Position numbers and translations under genes: made by a program. 64,000 nucleotides of DNA from Thiohalophilus sp. (GTDB taxonomy: Bacteria; Pseudomonadota; Gammaproteobacteria; UBA6429; Thiohalophilaceae), in assembly GCF_034522235.1 (NCBI RefSeq), contig NZ_JAXHLN010000003.1, positions 1,736,001 to 1,800,000 on the forward strand, given 5' to 3'. The notes below the pieces were generated by a model. It did not search any database. It worked only from the letters and a program-made list of their open reading frames with translations, and was not told the DNA's origin. Shown in pieces: positions 25,240-34,457 of the stretch (the first letter of the stretch is position 1; each line of letters begins with the position of its first letter).

Positions 25240-26512
25240 CCTGCATGGTTCCAAAACGCAGACGCCCGGCGAAGCCTATGTCTGGGTCTGGCTGCCGGGG
25301 CAGGTGGAGCCGGTGGTGGCCGGCCGTCTGGCGCCGACGGTCCAGGGCCTGCAGTTCAATTACGGCCAGAGTTACCTGACGCGGGACGATGCGATTTCCC
25401 TGTTTACCCCGGAGCTGCCCCTGCAGCGCGGCAGCCTGCCGCTGCTGCCGGGGCTGAGTATGCCCGGCTGTTTGCGCGATGCCTCACCCGATGCCTGGGG
25501 GCGGCGCGTGATCATCAATCGTCTGCTGGGCGTAAAAGGCCGGGATACCGACACCGCCGCACTGGATGAGCTGAGCTATCTGCTGGAATCGGGTTCTGAC
25601 CGTATCGGCGCCCTGGATTTTCAGTATTCGGCCACCGAGTATGTGCCACGGCAGGCGGCACAGGCGACGCTGGAAGAATTGCTGGAATCCGCCGAGCGGG
25701 TGGAAAAGGGGCTGCCGCTGACGCCGGAACTGGCGCAGGCATTACAACACGGCACATCCATCGGCGGCGCGCGACCCAAGGCCCTGGTCACGGATGGCGA
25801 GCGTAAATACATTGCCAAGTTCTCCAGCTCCACCGATCTGTACAGCGTGGTCAAGACCGAGTTCATTGCCATGCGCCTGGCGGCGTTGACGGGTATCGAT
25901 GTCGCCCAGGTCAAACTGGTCCAGTCCTCGGGCAAGGATGTGTTGCTGGTGGAACGCTTTGACCGACAAGCAACGACCGCCGGCTGGCAGCGCAGGGCAA
26001 TGGTGTCGTCACTGACCCTGCTGGGCCTGGATGAGATGATGGCCCGTTATGCCAGCTATGAACAGTTGGCGGAGATCATTCGCCACCGCTTTACGCAACC
26101 CAAACACATGTTGCGCGAGCTGTTCGCACGCCTGGTGTTCAATATTCTCTGTGGTAACACCGATGACCACGCCCGCAATCATGCGGCTTTCTGGGATGGG
26201 CGGCAATTGCAGCTGACCCCGGCGTATGACATTTGCCCGCAACACCGTGCCGGTAACGAAGCCACTCAGGCGATGTTGATACGGGGCGATAACCGCTTCA
26301 GTCGGCTGGATGTCTGTTTGTCCGCGGCGGACCAGTTTCTTTTGTCCGAAAACGAGGCTCGCGCCGTGATCGATGGCCAGGTCGACACGATAAAAAGACA
26401 TTGGGACGCCGTGTGTGATGAAGCGGGTCTCACATCAGTCGATAAGGACCTGCTGTGGGGGCGGCAGTTCCTGAACCCGTTTGCTTTCATCCAGGAGGGG
26501 AGAAGTTATTGA
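25229..26512 (+). CDS. hipA: HipA-like serine/threonine kinase toxin
   Basis: A 427-residue HipA-type kinase. An N-terminal subdomain (residues 15-105, with DASPDAWGRRVI) is followed by the nucleotide-binding GTSIGGARPKA at 175-185 and the catalytic NTDDHARNH beginning at residue 310. The conserved YDICP follows. HipA kinases phosphorylate tRNA synthetases such as GltX and cause dormancy. All core motifs are present and the length is normal. It overlaps hipB by 11 bp. A strong hairpin follows at 26589-26623. Confidence 0.93.
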   Translation: MTSSLHGSKTQTPGEAYVWVWLPGQVEPVVAGRLAPTVQGLQFNYGQSYLTRDDAISLFTPELPLQRGSLPLLPGLSMPGCLRDASPDAWGRRVIINRLLGVKGRDTDTAALDELSYLLESGSDRIGALDFQYSATEYVPRQAAQATLEELLESAERVEKGLPLTPELAQALQHGTSIGGARPKALVTDGERKYIAKFSSSTDLYSVVKTEFIAMRLAALTGIDVAQVKLVQSSGKDVLLVERFDRQATTAGWQRRAMVSSLTLLGLDEMMARYASYEQLAEIIRHRFTQPKHMLRELFARLVFNILCGNTDDHARNHAAFWDGRQLQLTPAYDICPQHRAGNEATQAMLIRGDNRFSRLDVCLSAADQFLLSENEARAVIDGQVDTIKRHWDAVCDEAGLTSVDKDLLWGRQFLNPFAFIQEGRSY

Positions 26513-26588
26513 ATATCAGTGGATTAGCGTCATCTCTTAAATTTAACATAATATACATTATGCGCACTAACAGGGATGGCAGGGAGAC

Positions 26589-26623
26589 GGCGGGAAAGCC
26601 CCGGTCACCCGGGATTTCCCGCC
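26589..26623. terminator. Bidirectional hairpin between hipA and copB
   Basis: GGCGGGAAA (26589-26597) pairs with TTTCCCGCC (26615-26623), and the loop contains a further CCCGG/CCGGG pairing. It lies between convergent genes and can end both transcripts. Confidence 0.75.
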
Positions 26624-26633
26624 ATTCAGGGCC

Positions 26634-27419
26634 TTAGAACCACATCCGGACGCCGGCGACCACGGCCGTGTGGTCGGTCTCTTCACCCTCGGCTTCTTTC
26701 AAATCAGCGGTGTCACTCAAGTACTTGTTCCAGCTGACGCCGATATAAGGCGCGAACTCGCGCCGGATTTCATAGCGCAGGCGTAATCCGAACTTGGCGT
26801 TGGTGAACCCCTTGCCGATACCGAACTCGGGCACATCATTGCCGGCATACGCCGTTTCGAAGCGGCCCTGGAGAATGGTTCGTTGGGTCAGCAGCCAGTC
26901 GTATTCAGCCTCCAGATCGGCCGAGGCATCGCCGTCGTCGCTGACACGCAGATTGGCGTCGATCTCGAACCAGTACGGGGCCAGGCCCTGGATTCCGAGC
27001 ACGGCGAAGCCACGTTCTGTGTCGGGACCCGGGCCGTATTCACGCTGGTAACCGGCACCCATCTGAACATCCCAGAAGGGTGCAATCATCCGGCTGTAGA
27101 GGATGTCCAGGGTTTCGATTTCCCCACCTTCACCGCCGCTGACGACATCTTCCCCTTCACCTTCGATGTAGAGACGGTTATAGTCGCCGCCGTACCAGTA
27201 CTGGCCTTCCCAGTTGACGCTATCTTCCTCGTCAGACCAGGCATATTCCAGACGATCGATGAGTAACATGCTGTAGGTTGTCGTATCGTGTACCGGGATC
27301 GGCCAGCCGGGTTTTTTGGGTTTCATTTCAGCCTGTGCGCCGGATACGGAGATCAGCGTGGTTAGTACAACAGAGGCTGCAAGCGTCGAAGTGAGCAGAT
27401 TGTCTCTTAATAGTTTCAT
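26634..27419 (-). CDS. copB: Copper resistance protein B, outer-membrane beta-barrel
   Basis: A 261-residue exported protein. A signal peptide (MKLLRDNLLTSTLAASVVLT ... AQA) is followed by beta-strand-rich sequence typical of CopB/PcoB, with DRLEYAW near the start and the barrel end VVAGVRMWF. CopB sits in the outer membrane and works with CopA to bind or export copper. The Met-rich N-terminal repeat of some CopB proteins is absent, so this is a short form. The ATG at 27419 has the best spacing to the AGGAGG ribosome-binding site; one at 27425 is too close. It follows copA by about 20 bp. Confidence 0.9.
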   Translation of the reverse strand: MKLLRDNLLTSTLAASVVLTTLISVSGAQAEMKPKKPGWPIPVHDTTTYSMLLIDRLEYAWSDEEDSVNWEGQYWYGGDYNRLYIEGEGEDVVSGGEGGEIETLDILYSRMIAPFWDVQMGAGYQREYGPGPDTERGFAVLGIQGLAPYWFEIDANLRVSDDGDASADLEAEYDWLLTQRTILQGRFETAYAGNDVPEFGIGKGFTNAKFGLRLRYEIRREFAPYIGVSWNKYLSDTADLKEAEGEETDHTAVVAGVRMWF

Positions 27420-27439
27420 TGTCATGTCCTCCTGTTGAG

Positions 27440-29335
27440 TTAAGCCACTGATACCACACGGAACATGCCCGCTTTCATGTGGTACAGGAGATGACAATGA
27501 AATGCCCAATCACCGGGGGCGTCGGCCGTAATTTGGGCCGAGAGCATTTCTCCGGGCTTGACGCTGAGCGTGTGTTTGCGCGGCCGGTACTTGCCGTGCT
27601 TGTTCTCCAGCTCCATCCACATCCCGTGCAAATGGATCGGGTGATCCATCATGGTGTCATTAACCAGGATCAGCCGCAGCCGTTCGCCATGATGGAAGCG
27701 AATGGGGCCGTCGACCTCGGAGAACTTCTCGCCGTCGAACGACCACATGTAGCGTTCCATGTTGCCGGTCAAATGCAGTTCGATTTCCCGTTGTGGCTCG
27801 CGTTGATCGGGCCAGGGATGCAAACCGCGCAGATCGTTGTAGACCAGGACTTTATGGCCCACATTTTCCAGGCCGATACCGGGATCGTCCATGCGGTTCA
27901 TCGGATTGGGTGACACCATGGCCGCTCCGACGCCGTGATTGTCCGGGCCGTGGCTGATCTTGCGATCCTTCAACACCCAGTCCGAGCCGGAACCCATGTT
28001 ATTCATGTCGTGTTGCATGCCACTGCCCTGCTCCGCCGACATGTTCATTTTGCTGTGATCCATGCCACCGCTCATGCTGTTATTGTCGGCTGACATATCC
28101 ATCTGCATGCTGTCCTGGTCCATGGTGTTTTGGGATGACATATCCATATTCATATCACCATGGCCCATGGAGCCGTGGTCCATCCCCATGGATTTCATGC
28201 CACGTTCCACCGGTTGTGGCCGGGGTTCCGGTACCGGCGCGGTCATACCTTCACGCGGCGCAAGCGTTGCGCTGACATAGCCGGAACGATCCATGGCCTC
28301 GGCAAAGATGGTATAGGCCCGATCTCCATCGGGTTCGACGATGACATCGTAGGTCTCGGCCACGCCGATACGGAACTCGTCGATCGGCACGGGTTCCACG
28401 TTCTGCCCGTCGGCTGCGACCACGGTCATTTTCAATCCGGGAATGCGCACATCGAAGAACGACATGGCGGAGCCGTTGATGAACCGCAGGCGGATCTTCT
28501 CCCCGCGCCGGAACAGGCCGGTCCAGTTTGAACCTGATGGTAAACCATTAATGAGATAGGTATACACGCTGCCGGTCACATCCAGGATGTCACGCGAACT
28601 CATTCGCATCTGGCCCCACATTTGCCATTTGTCCATGGCCGGACCCCAGCCCATGGTGGAGACATCCTCAAAGAAATCGCCGGTCGTGCGTTTCTGGTAG
28701 TTATAATATCCTTCGGCTTTTTTCAGATTGGCCAGGACATGATGCGGATCGTCAAAAGTCCAATCCGAGAGCATGACAACATAATCACGATCATACTCGA
28801 AGGGCTCGGGCTCCGCCGGATCGACAATGAGCGGACCGTAATGGCCAAGTTGTTCCTGCAGGCCGGTATGGCTGTGATACCAATAGGTCCCACTCTGTTT
28901 GACGGAATAACGATAAACGAAGGTTTCACCGGGCTTGATACCAGGGAAACTGACACCGGGGACGCCATCCATGTTTTCCGGCAATAAAATGCCATGCCAG
29001 TGAATCGAGGTGCTCTCTGAGAGATTGTTCGTGACGCGCAACATCACCTCACGACCCTCTTGCATCCGGATCAGCGGACCCGGGACGGAGCCGTTGATGG
29101 TAATGGGGTTGGCCTCATAAGCTCCGATTTTCATCGGCGTATGGTCGATAGTCAGATCAAAGATATCGGTGTTGCCCGAAACGGTTTTCTCCGCAACGAG
29201 GTTACCGCTCAGTTCCCAGGCATAGGCCGGAGCCAGTCGGCCCAGCCCGGCGAGAACGGCCATCGCCGCCGCGCCTTGCAAAAATTGCCGGCGTCCGGGC
29301 GAATGTGACCCTTTCGGATCGAGATATTTGTTCAT
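27440..29335 (-). CDS. copA: Copper resistance multicopper oxidase
   Basis: A 631-residue multicopper oxidase of the PcoA/CopA type. The Tat signal (RRQFLQGAAAM) exports it folded to the periplasm. Copper-binding motifs are HWHGILLP, WYHSHTGLQEQ, HPIHLHGMW and HCHLLYHMKAGM; the Cys of the type 1 site is in HCH. Between the second and third cupredoxin domains lies a segment of nearly 70 residues in which about one residue in four is Met (MGMDHGSMGHGD and onwards), a copper-binding stretch. It oxidises Cu(I) and lowers periplasmic copper toxicity. The start has GGGGAG upstream. It leads copB. Confidence 0.97.
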   Translation of the reverse strand: MNKYLDPKGSHSPGRRQFLQGAAAMAVLAGLGRLAPAYAWELSGNLVAEKTVSGNTDIFDLTIDHTPMKIGAYEANPITINGSVPGPLIRMQEGREVMLRVTNNLSESTSIHWHGILLPENMDGVPGVSFPGIKPGETFVYRYSVKQSGTYWYHSHTGLQEQLGHYGPLIVDPAEPEPFEYDRDYVVMLSDWTFDDPHHVLANLKKAEGYYNYQKRTTGDFFEDVSTMGWGPAMDKWQMWGQMRMSSRDILDVTGSVYTYLINGLPSGSNWTGLFRRGEKIRLRFINGSAMSFFDVRIPGLKMTVVAADGQNVEPVPIDEFRIGVAETYDVIVEPDGDRAYTIFAEAMDRSGYVSATLAPREGMTAPVPEPRPQPVERGMKSMGMDHGSMGHGDMNMDMSSQNTMDQDSMQMDMSADNNSMSGGMDHSKMNMSAEQGSGMQHDMNNMGSGSDWVLKDRKISHGPDNHGVGAAMVSPNPMNRMDDPGIGLENVGHKVLVYNDLRGLHPWPDQREPQREIELHLTGNMERYMWSFDGEKFSEVDGPIRFHHGERLRLILVNDTMMDHPIHLHGMWMELENKHGKYRPRKHTLSVKPGEMLSAQITADAPGDWAFHCHLLYHMKAGMFRVVSVA

Positions 29336-29427
29336 TTGAACGTCTCCCCTTTTCTATAAAGGTATAGCACAACTGAGCAAGGCAGCATCAGTGTGGCAAA
29401 ATCATAATAAAAAATGACGATACTGCA

Positions 29428-29445
29428 TGTCCGCACAGGCGGACA
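29428..29445 (-). terminator. Hairpin downstream of the Cys-rich copper gene
   Basis: TGTCCGC (29428-29434) and GCGGACA (29439-29445) enclose a 4-base loop. On the minus strand it is followed some bases later by a T-run. It separates the Cys-rich gene from copA, so copA may have its own promoter in 29336-29427. Confidence 0.6.
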
Positions 29446-29460
29446 CTGTAGACGGGCTAT

Positions 29461-29931
29461 TCAGGTTCGAGGGGGACGTAGTTCGGTGACTTGATAGATC
29501 GTTGAAAAAGCTTTGTCAGGCTGTTGCTGATAAGCGGGGTAGGCATCGTGCTGACCGGCGTAGTTCGACGGCAGCGCCGTGATACAATGAAAACAGGTAT
29601 TACAACTGCCGGTTTCGCAGCTTCCGTCAGCACAATGCTCGCAACCGCTAACGGTTTCCCCGGTTTGGCAACAGGCGGATTCCGTCGATGACGAAACGCC
29701 TTGATGTCTTGTATTCAGTTGTGTCGTGTTGAGCTGTGTTGTATCCAGCTGTGTCGCTGCAATGAGCTGGGTTGCTGCCGGTTGGACGGCGCCGGGCGAG
29801 ATGTCGGGCATTGTCGGAGCAATGCCCGTAGCGGGCCCTGTGCTGATATCGGCCGCTGTCACCTGTCCCGGGAGTATCCCGATGGCGAGGAAAAGAAACA
29901 GCATTTTCAATGGATTGGAAATCATCAGCAT
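29461..29931 (-). CDS. Cys-rich exported protein upstream of copA (CopL-like in position)
   Basis: About 156 residues. A signal peptide (MLMISNPLKMLFLFLAIGI ... VTA) is followed by a low-complexity stretch with TQL repeats and then a Cys cluster with the pattern CC-x8-C-x2-C-x4-C-x4-C-x2-C-x2-C. It therefore looks like a small periplasmic metal-binding protein. CopL-type proteins, which help copper-dependent expression of copAB, are small, Cys-rich and encoded just upstream of copA, so a CopL-like role is plausible but not shown. Three ATGs are possible (29931, 29925, 29904) and none has a clear ribosome-binding site. Confidence 0.65.
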   Translation of the reverse strand: MLMISNPLKMLFLFLAIGILPGQVTAADISTGPATGIAPTMPDISPGAVQPAATQLIAATQLDTTQLNTTQLNTRHQGVSSSTESACCQTGETVSGCEHCADGSCETGSCNTCFHCITALPSNYAGQHDAYPAYQQQPDKAFSTIYQVTELRPPRT

Positions 29932-30053
29932 AAAAAACCGGGTGTCACACTCTGTTTGGACTGCGAGGTTAGAACTTGGTTCCACAGCCGCGTGATGACT
30001 CTAGCATTTATTTCATCTGCCGACAATAATCATAGGACCGCAGCACCACGGGA

Positions 30054-30524
30054 TCAAGACGCCAACGCCCTGACCTTCTCCAGCATCGCCTGCGCATGCC
30101 CTTCGGGATCGACGCCGTACTCGACATGAACCAGCTTGCCGGTTTTGTCGATGACAAAGGTGGAACGCACGATGCCCATTTTCTTTACGCCGTTTTTTTC
30201 CTTTTCCTGCCAGACGCCGTATTTGTCGCACAGCTCGCCGTCGGTGTCAGCCAGCAGATCGACGCGCAGGTCGAATTTGCTGATAAAGGCCTGGTGGCTG
30301 TCACTGTCGTCCCGGCTGACGCCGAGCACGACTGTGTCGTGTTGTGCGAATTCGTCTGCCAGCTGGCTGAACTGGTTGGCTTCCACGGTACAGCCCGGTG
30401 TGTCGTCCCTGGGATAAAAATACAGGATCACGTTTTTGAGGCCTTTGAAATCGGCCAGACAGACAGGTCGGCTGGACTGATTCGGGGCGCAAAACGGCGG
30501 TGCAAATTGTTCAGGTTGTAACAT
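30054..30524 (-). CDS. bcp: Peroxiredoxin, BCP/PrxQ type
   Basis: A 156-residue thioredoxin-fold peroxiredoxin. The active site FYPRDDTPGCTVEAN carries the peroxidatic Cys near residue 45. The usual BCP resolving Cys five residues later is absent (N instead), so this is the 1-Cys or atypical form. KMGIVRSTFVIDKTG is the typical C-terminal block. It reduces hydroperoxides using thioredoxin. The start has GGAGAAG upstream. It is a single gene, convergent with nothing. Confidence 0.92.
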   Translation of the reverse strand: MLQPEQFAPPFCAPNQSSRPVCLADFKGLKNVILYFYPRDDTPGCTVEANQFSQLADEFAQHDTVVLGVSRDDSDSHQAFISKFDLRVDLLADTDGELCDKYGVWQEKEKNGVKKMGIVRSTFVIDKTGKLVHVEYGVDPEGHAQAMLEKVRALAS

Positions 30525-30551
30525 TGTTCTTCTCCGTTATTCGACAGGCTC

Positions 30552-30720
30552 ATTCCAGACAAGTGTTCTCATTGTCAGTTCAGAGAGATTGCTTCGTCAC
30601 GTTGTTCCTCGCAATGACTGCTCTCGTCTTATGTCATTGCGAGTACCCCTTCGGGGCATAAACTTGGCGAAGCAATCTTGTAAACCAGGTGATCGGGTAT
30701 TCAAACGCCTGTTTGGCACT
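30552..30720. repeat. Degraded MITE-like repeat (AGATTGCTTCG/CGAAGCAATCT)
   Basis: Contains AGAGAGATTGCTTCGTCACG, CAATGAC-GTCATTG inverted blocks and a GAAGCAATCTT end, sharing most of its inner sequence with the better preserved element at 34458-34602. The outer inverted ends are only partly conserved here. The rest of the gap to 30867 contains no gene. Confidence 0.7.
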
Positions 30721-30867
30721 GCGTATATAACATATTCCGCCAGCGCTGTGTCCACGTAGTTTGCAGGGTAAATATTGAAATTTCGCAATGGGCAACGCCC
30801 GTTTGCTGTTCTACAGTCTCTCTAATAGAACATCACCTGACAGAAGTACATCACAAGGAGACGCATT

Positions 30868-31374
30868 ATGAGCAAGCTGGTCTTTATCGTGGGTGAAGGT
30901 TTTGAGGATTCCGAGTTTCAGGTCCCCTACGAGCGCCTGAAAAAAGCCGGCCATGAAGTTGATGTGATGGGCAAGGAAGCCGGCGTCGATGTGCATGGCA
31001 AACGCGAAGGCGTTGCCGCGCACATCGACATGGACGCCAGCAAAGCCGATCCGGACGATTACGATGCGCTGGTGATCCCCGGCGGTTTCGGTCCGGATCG
31101 CCTGCGAACCGATGAGAAAATCGTGGCCTTTGTCAAAGGCTTCGTCAGCACCGGCAAGCCGGTGGCGGCGATCTGTCACGGTCCGCAATTGCTGATCGAG
31201 GCGGACCAGGTGCGTGGCCGCACCCTCACCTCCTGGCCGTCGGTGCGCACCGATCTGCTCAACGCCGGCGCGATCTGGGTGGATGAGCCGGTGGTCGTGG
31301 ACGGCAATCTGATCACCTCACGCAAGCCGGATGATCTGGAGCAATTCTGTCAGGCGATCGAACAGGCGCTGTGA
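30868..31374 (+). CDS. DJ-1/PfpI family protein
   Basis: A 168-residue PfpI-type protein. It has [12 protein letters not shown] near residue 70, the nucleophile elbow [10 protein letters not shown] with Cys-His near residue 103, and [20 protein letters not shown] at the C-terminus. Members act as glyoxalases/deglycases or general stress proteins; older literature calls them intracellular proteases. An AAGGAGACGC ribosome-binding site precedes the ATG. It seems to be a single gene. Confidence 0.92.
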   Translation: MSKLVFIVGEGFEDSEFQVPYERLKKAGHEVDVMGKEAGVDVHGKREGVAAHIDMDASKADPDDYDALVIPGGFGPDRLRTDEKIVAFVKGFVSTGKPVAAICHGPQLLIEADQVRGRTLTSWPSVRTDLLNAGAIWVDEPVVVDGNLITSRKPDDLEQFCQAIEQAL

Positions 31375-31500
31375 CACACGGGGTTTGCCGGCTGCTTGTA
31401 TTTCAATCACTTACAACCGCCAGTCGGACGCTCTGAACGGGGGTTTGACCGATTTGCGGCGGACTCGTGACAAGGACGCCAAAGGCGCTAGACTAGAAGA

Positions 31501-32004
31501 ATGGATCCCATCGATTCGCTCTCCCTGTGTGAGTCCGACCAGCTCCTTTCGGTGGCCGGGCGGGAGGATTGCTCCCGGGTCACTCACGCCATGAGCCAGC
31601 AGGCGTCACATTCCTTATATATATTCGACGACGATCTGGAGCCCGCGCTCTACGACAGGCCTGATTTCGTGGCATCGGCACGGCGCATTGCCACGGGGGA
31701 CGCCAACGCGACTATACGGATTCTGTTTTATAGCCCCGATAAACTGCTCCACCGCTGCCATCACCTGCCCGAGTTGACCCGGCACCTGAGCAGTCGCATT
31801 GAAATTCGCCAGCTGTCCCGCGCGTATCATCACGCGTTTTTTGTCGCCGACGGTTGTGGGGTGGTGGATCGGCGCGTTGCCGGCCGTTTCGAGGGGATCG
31901 CCAGTTTTAACGACCCGGGCCGGGCCGCGGAACTGATTGCGTTCTTTAATACCTGCTGGGAAATGAGCAGCCGCAATATGGAACTGCAAGCGTTGCAGAT
32001 TTAG
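31501..32004 (+). CDS. DUF7931-type protein of unknown function
   Basis: A 167-residue protein. The core, DLEPALYDRPDFVASARRIA followed by IRILFYSPDKLLHRCHHLPELTRHLSSRIEIRQLS and RRVAGRFEGIASFNDPGRAAEL, matches a conserved gammaproteobacterial domain (DUF7931) that looks like half of a phospholipase-D-type fold. I know of no tested function. The first 30 residues are poorly conserved in character and the start is uncertain. The next gene follows 47 bp downstream with its own ribosome-binding site. Confidence 0.65.
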   Translation: MDPIDSLSLCESDQLLSVAGREDCSRVTHAMSQQASHSLYIFDDDLEPALYDRPDFVASARRIATGDANATIRILFYSPDKLLHRCHHLPELTRHLSSRIEIRQLSRAYHHAFFVADGCGVVDRRVAGRFEGIASFNDPGRAAELIAFFNTCWEMSSRNMELQALQI

Positions 32005-32051
32005 CCCGGCGCTTTGAGTTTTTTGACATCCCAACGAAGGAGGAGTCACTT

Positions 32052-32513
32052 ATGCCCAAGACCTGGATTCTGGTTGCCGATAGCAGTCGCGCCCGTCTTT
32101 TTTCCGCGGATACGGCATCCTCACCACTGATTGAAGTGGAAACATTTACCCACCCGGCCAGCCGACAGCATGAACAGGATATTACCTCCGACCTGCCGGG
32201 CAAACAAAATGGCAAAGGCATCAATGGCAGCTTTGCCCACGCCATGACCCAGGAAACCGATCCCAAAAAGCATGAGGCGATCAATTTCTCGCGTGAGATT
32301 GCCCAGCATATCAACAAGGCCCACGGCAAGAACAAGTTCAAACAACTGATTATTGTCGCCGCGCCGAACTTTCTCGGCCTGTTGCGTGACAGTCTGAACG
32401 AAAGCACCCGTCGCAGTCTGACCCTGCAACTGGATAAAAACCTGACCCGGCAAAATCCGGACGCCATTCGCAAACATCTGCCGGAATATTTACCCAACCT
32501 GGAACTGCATTGA
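32052..32513 (+). CDS. Host attachment family protein
   Basis: A 153-residue protein starting MPKTWILVADSSRARLFSAD, the hallmark of the 'host attachment' (AtsE-like) family. FKQLIIVAAPNFLGLLRDSL follows in the C-terminal half. The family name comes from plant-attachment studies in Agrobacterium-type bacteria, but the fold resembles release-factor-like/baeRF domains, so a translation-linked role is possible. The AAGGAGGAGT ribosome-binding site is strong. A terminator hairpin begins 10 bp after its stop. Confidence 0.85.
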   Translation: MPKTWILVADSSRARLFSADTASSPLIEVETFTHPASRQHEQDITSDLPGKQNGKGINGSFAHAMTQETDPKKHEAINFSREIAQHINKAHGKNKFKQLIIVAAPNFLGLLRDSLNESTRRSLTLQLDKNLTRQNPDAIRKHLPEYLPNLELH

Positions 32514-32522
32514 GCAGACCGG

Positions 32523-32545
32523 CAGGCCGGTGACCAACCGGCCTG
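32523..32545 (+). terminator. Rho-independent terminator after the host-attachment gene
   Basis: CAGGCCGGT (32523-32531) and ACCGGCCTG (32537-32545) form a perfect 9-bp stem with a 5-base loop, followed by TTGCTTT. A GTG at 32530 opens the nrdJ frame within this stem, which argues against it as the real nrdJ start. Confidence 0.8.
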
Positions 32546-32559
32546 TTGCTTTACGCCCC

Positions 32560-34362
32560 ATGTCCGACGATATCGCCACCCATATCTGGAATACCAAGTA
32601 CCGTGACTTCCGCGACGGCACCGCGGTGGACAGAACTATCACGGATACCTGGCAACGCGTTGCCCTCGCCGCGGCCCAGGCCGAGACGCAGGACATTGCC
32701 GGCTGGCAACAGCGATTTTATCAACTGCTGGATGACTATCACTTTCTGCCCGGTGGCCGGATTCTGGCCGGGGCCGGCACGGACAAGGATGTCACCCTGT
32801 TCAACTGTTTTGTGATGGGCACGGTCGAGGACTCCATGGACGGGATCTTTGATGCGCTCAAGGAAGCCGCCATTACCATGCAACAGGGTGGCGGCGTCGG
32901 TTACGATTTTTCCACCCTGCGTCCGCGTGGTTTTACAGCGCATCATCGCGGCACAGTGGCCTCCGGGCCGGTCTCGTTCATGGGTATCTGGGATGCCATG
33001 TGTGCCACGGTGCTGTCCACCGGCGCCCGCCGGGGCGCCATGATGGCCACTCTGCGTTGCGATCATCCTGATATCGAGGAGTTTATCCAGGCCAAGCAGC
33101 ACGCCGGCACCCTCACCCGCTTCAATCTGTCCGTGCTGGTCAGTGATCGGTTCATGCAGGCGGTCGACGAAGATGCCGACTGGCCGCTTGTCTTTCCCCT
33201 GGACGAACAGGATACAGCACCGGCCGACCTCCATTGCGAATGGCCCGGTTACACCGGACCGGTTGCCTGCCGGGTCGTGCGTACCTTGCGGGCCCGTCGG
33301 CTCTGGCAGCTGATTATGCGCAGCACCTATGAGTATGCCGAGCCGGGCGTGTTGTTTTGCGATCCTATAAACCGTGAAAACAACCTGGCCTACCGGGAAA
33401 CCATCACCGCCACCAACCCGTGCGGGGAAATCCCCCTGCCCCCGTATGGCGCGTGCAATCTCGGTTCACTGAACCTGCCCCGCTATATCGATGCCCCCTT
33501 CAGCAAACAGGCCGCGGTCGACTGGCCGCGCCTGGAACAGGACATCGCGCTAGCGGTCCGTTTTCTGGATAACGTTATCGATATTTCGCGGTTTCCGCTG
33601 GCAGCGCATCAGGCGTATGAAACCGGCAGTCGGCGGATCGGGCTGGGTGTCACCGGCCTGGCCGATGCCCTGATCATGCTGGGACTGCGCTATGACAGCG
33701 ATACGGGCCGGCAACAGGCGGCCGATATCCTGCAATGTCTGCGCGATCAGGCCTATGCCGCCTCGATTGAACTGGCCCGGGAGAAAGCGCCGTTTGCGTT
33801 TTATCAGGCAGAGCAATATCTGCACAGCCCGTTCATCCAGCGTCTGCCCGACAGGCTGCAACAACAAATCCGGCAATACGGTATTCGCAACAGCCATCTG
33901 CTGGCCATTGCCCCGACCGGGACGATCAGCCTGCTGGCCGGTAACGTGTCCAGCGGTATCGAGCCGGTTTACGATCTGCAGGCCCATCGCCGGGTTCTGA
34001 ATCAGGACGGGACGTTTATCGACTTTCAGGTCAGCGACTATGCCTGGCTGCGATGGCAGCAAGAGAACAGCGACACCCCGCTGCCCGATTATTTTCAGAC
34101 CGCGCTGCATATTGCGCCAGAAGATCACCTGGCCATGCAGGCCCGGCTGCAACCGTATGTCGATAACGCCATCTCCAAAACCATCAACGTTCCGCAGGAT
34201 TATCCTTTTGATGATTTTGTCGATCTCTATCGTCTGGCCTACGAGAGCAAACTGAAAGGTTGCACGACCTACCGTCCCAATCCGGTCACCGGTGCCATTC
34301 TCAGCAGCGATGATATTCAAAGCACGCACCATTGCTGTAGTATCGAACGCGAGGCGGATTGA
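32560..34362 (+). CDS. nrdJ: Adenosylcobalamin-dependent (class II) ribonucleotide reductase, short form
   Basis: A 600-residue class II reductase making deoxyribonucleotides with or without oxygen. Landmarks are FNCFVMG (first redox Cys), QQGGGVGYDFSTLRP, the thiyl-radical motif NPCGEIPLPPYGACNLGS, APTGTISLLAGN and the C-terminal GCTTYRPN. The protein ends HHCCSIEREAD, carrying adjacent cysteines that probably re-reduce the active site. It lacks the long C-terminal extension of the roughly 700-residue NrdJ proteins. The ATG at 32560 is preferred to the upstream GTG, which lies in the terminator stem. Confidence 0.93.
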   Translation: MSDDIATHIWNTKYRDFRDGTAVDRTITDTWQRVALAAAQAETQDIAGWQQRFYQLLDDYHFLPGGRILAGAGTDKDVTLFNCFVMGTVEDSMDGIFDALKEAAITMQQGGGVGYDFSTLRPRGFTAHHRGTVASGPVSFMGIWDAMCATVLSTGARRGAMMATLRCDHPDIEEFIQAKQHAGTLTRFNLSVLVSDRFMQAVDEDADWPLVFPLDEQDTAPADLHCEWPGYTGPVACRVVRTLRARRLWQLIMRSTYEYAEPGVLFCDPINRENNLAYRETITATNPCGEIPLPPYGACNLGSLNLPRYIDAPFSKQAAVDWPRLEQDIALAVRFLDNVIDISRFPLAAHQAYETGSRRIGLGVTGLADALIMLGLRYDSDTGRQQAADILQCLRDQAYAASIELAREKAPFAFYQAEQYLHSPFIQRLPDRLQQQIRQYGIRNSHLLAIAPTGTISLLAGNVSSGIEPVYDLQAHRRVLNQDGTFIDFQVSDYAWLRWQQENSDTPLPDYFQTALHIAPEDHLAMQARLQPYVDNAISKTINVPQDYPFDDFVDLYRLAYESKLKGCTTYRPNPVTGAILSSDDIQSTHHCCSIEREAD

Positions 34363-34457
34363 ATCGCACTCCATCACATCGCCCTTCGGGCAGGGGCGAG
34401 TCACGAGGTACGAGTAACGGAGAAAGAAGATGATGGCCAGTTTGTTGGAGGTAGTAA

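Noticed and set aside
32530..32559. GTG start for nrdJ at 32530
   Set aside because: It lies inside the stem of the upstream terminator, and the protein aligns from the ATG at 32560.
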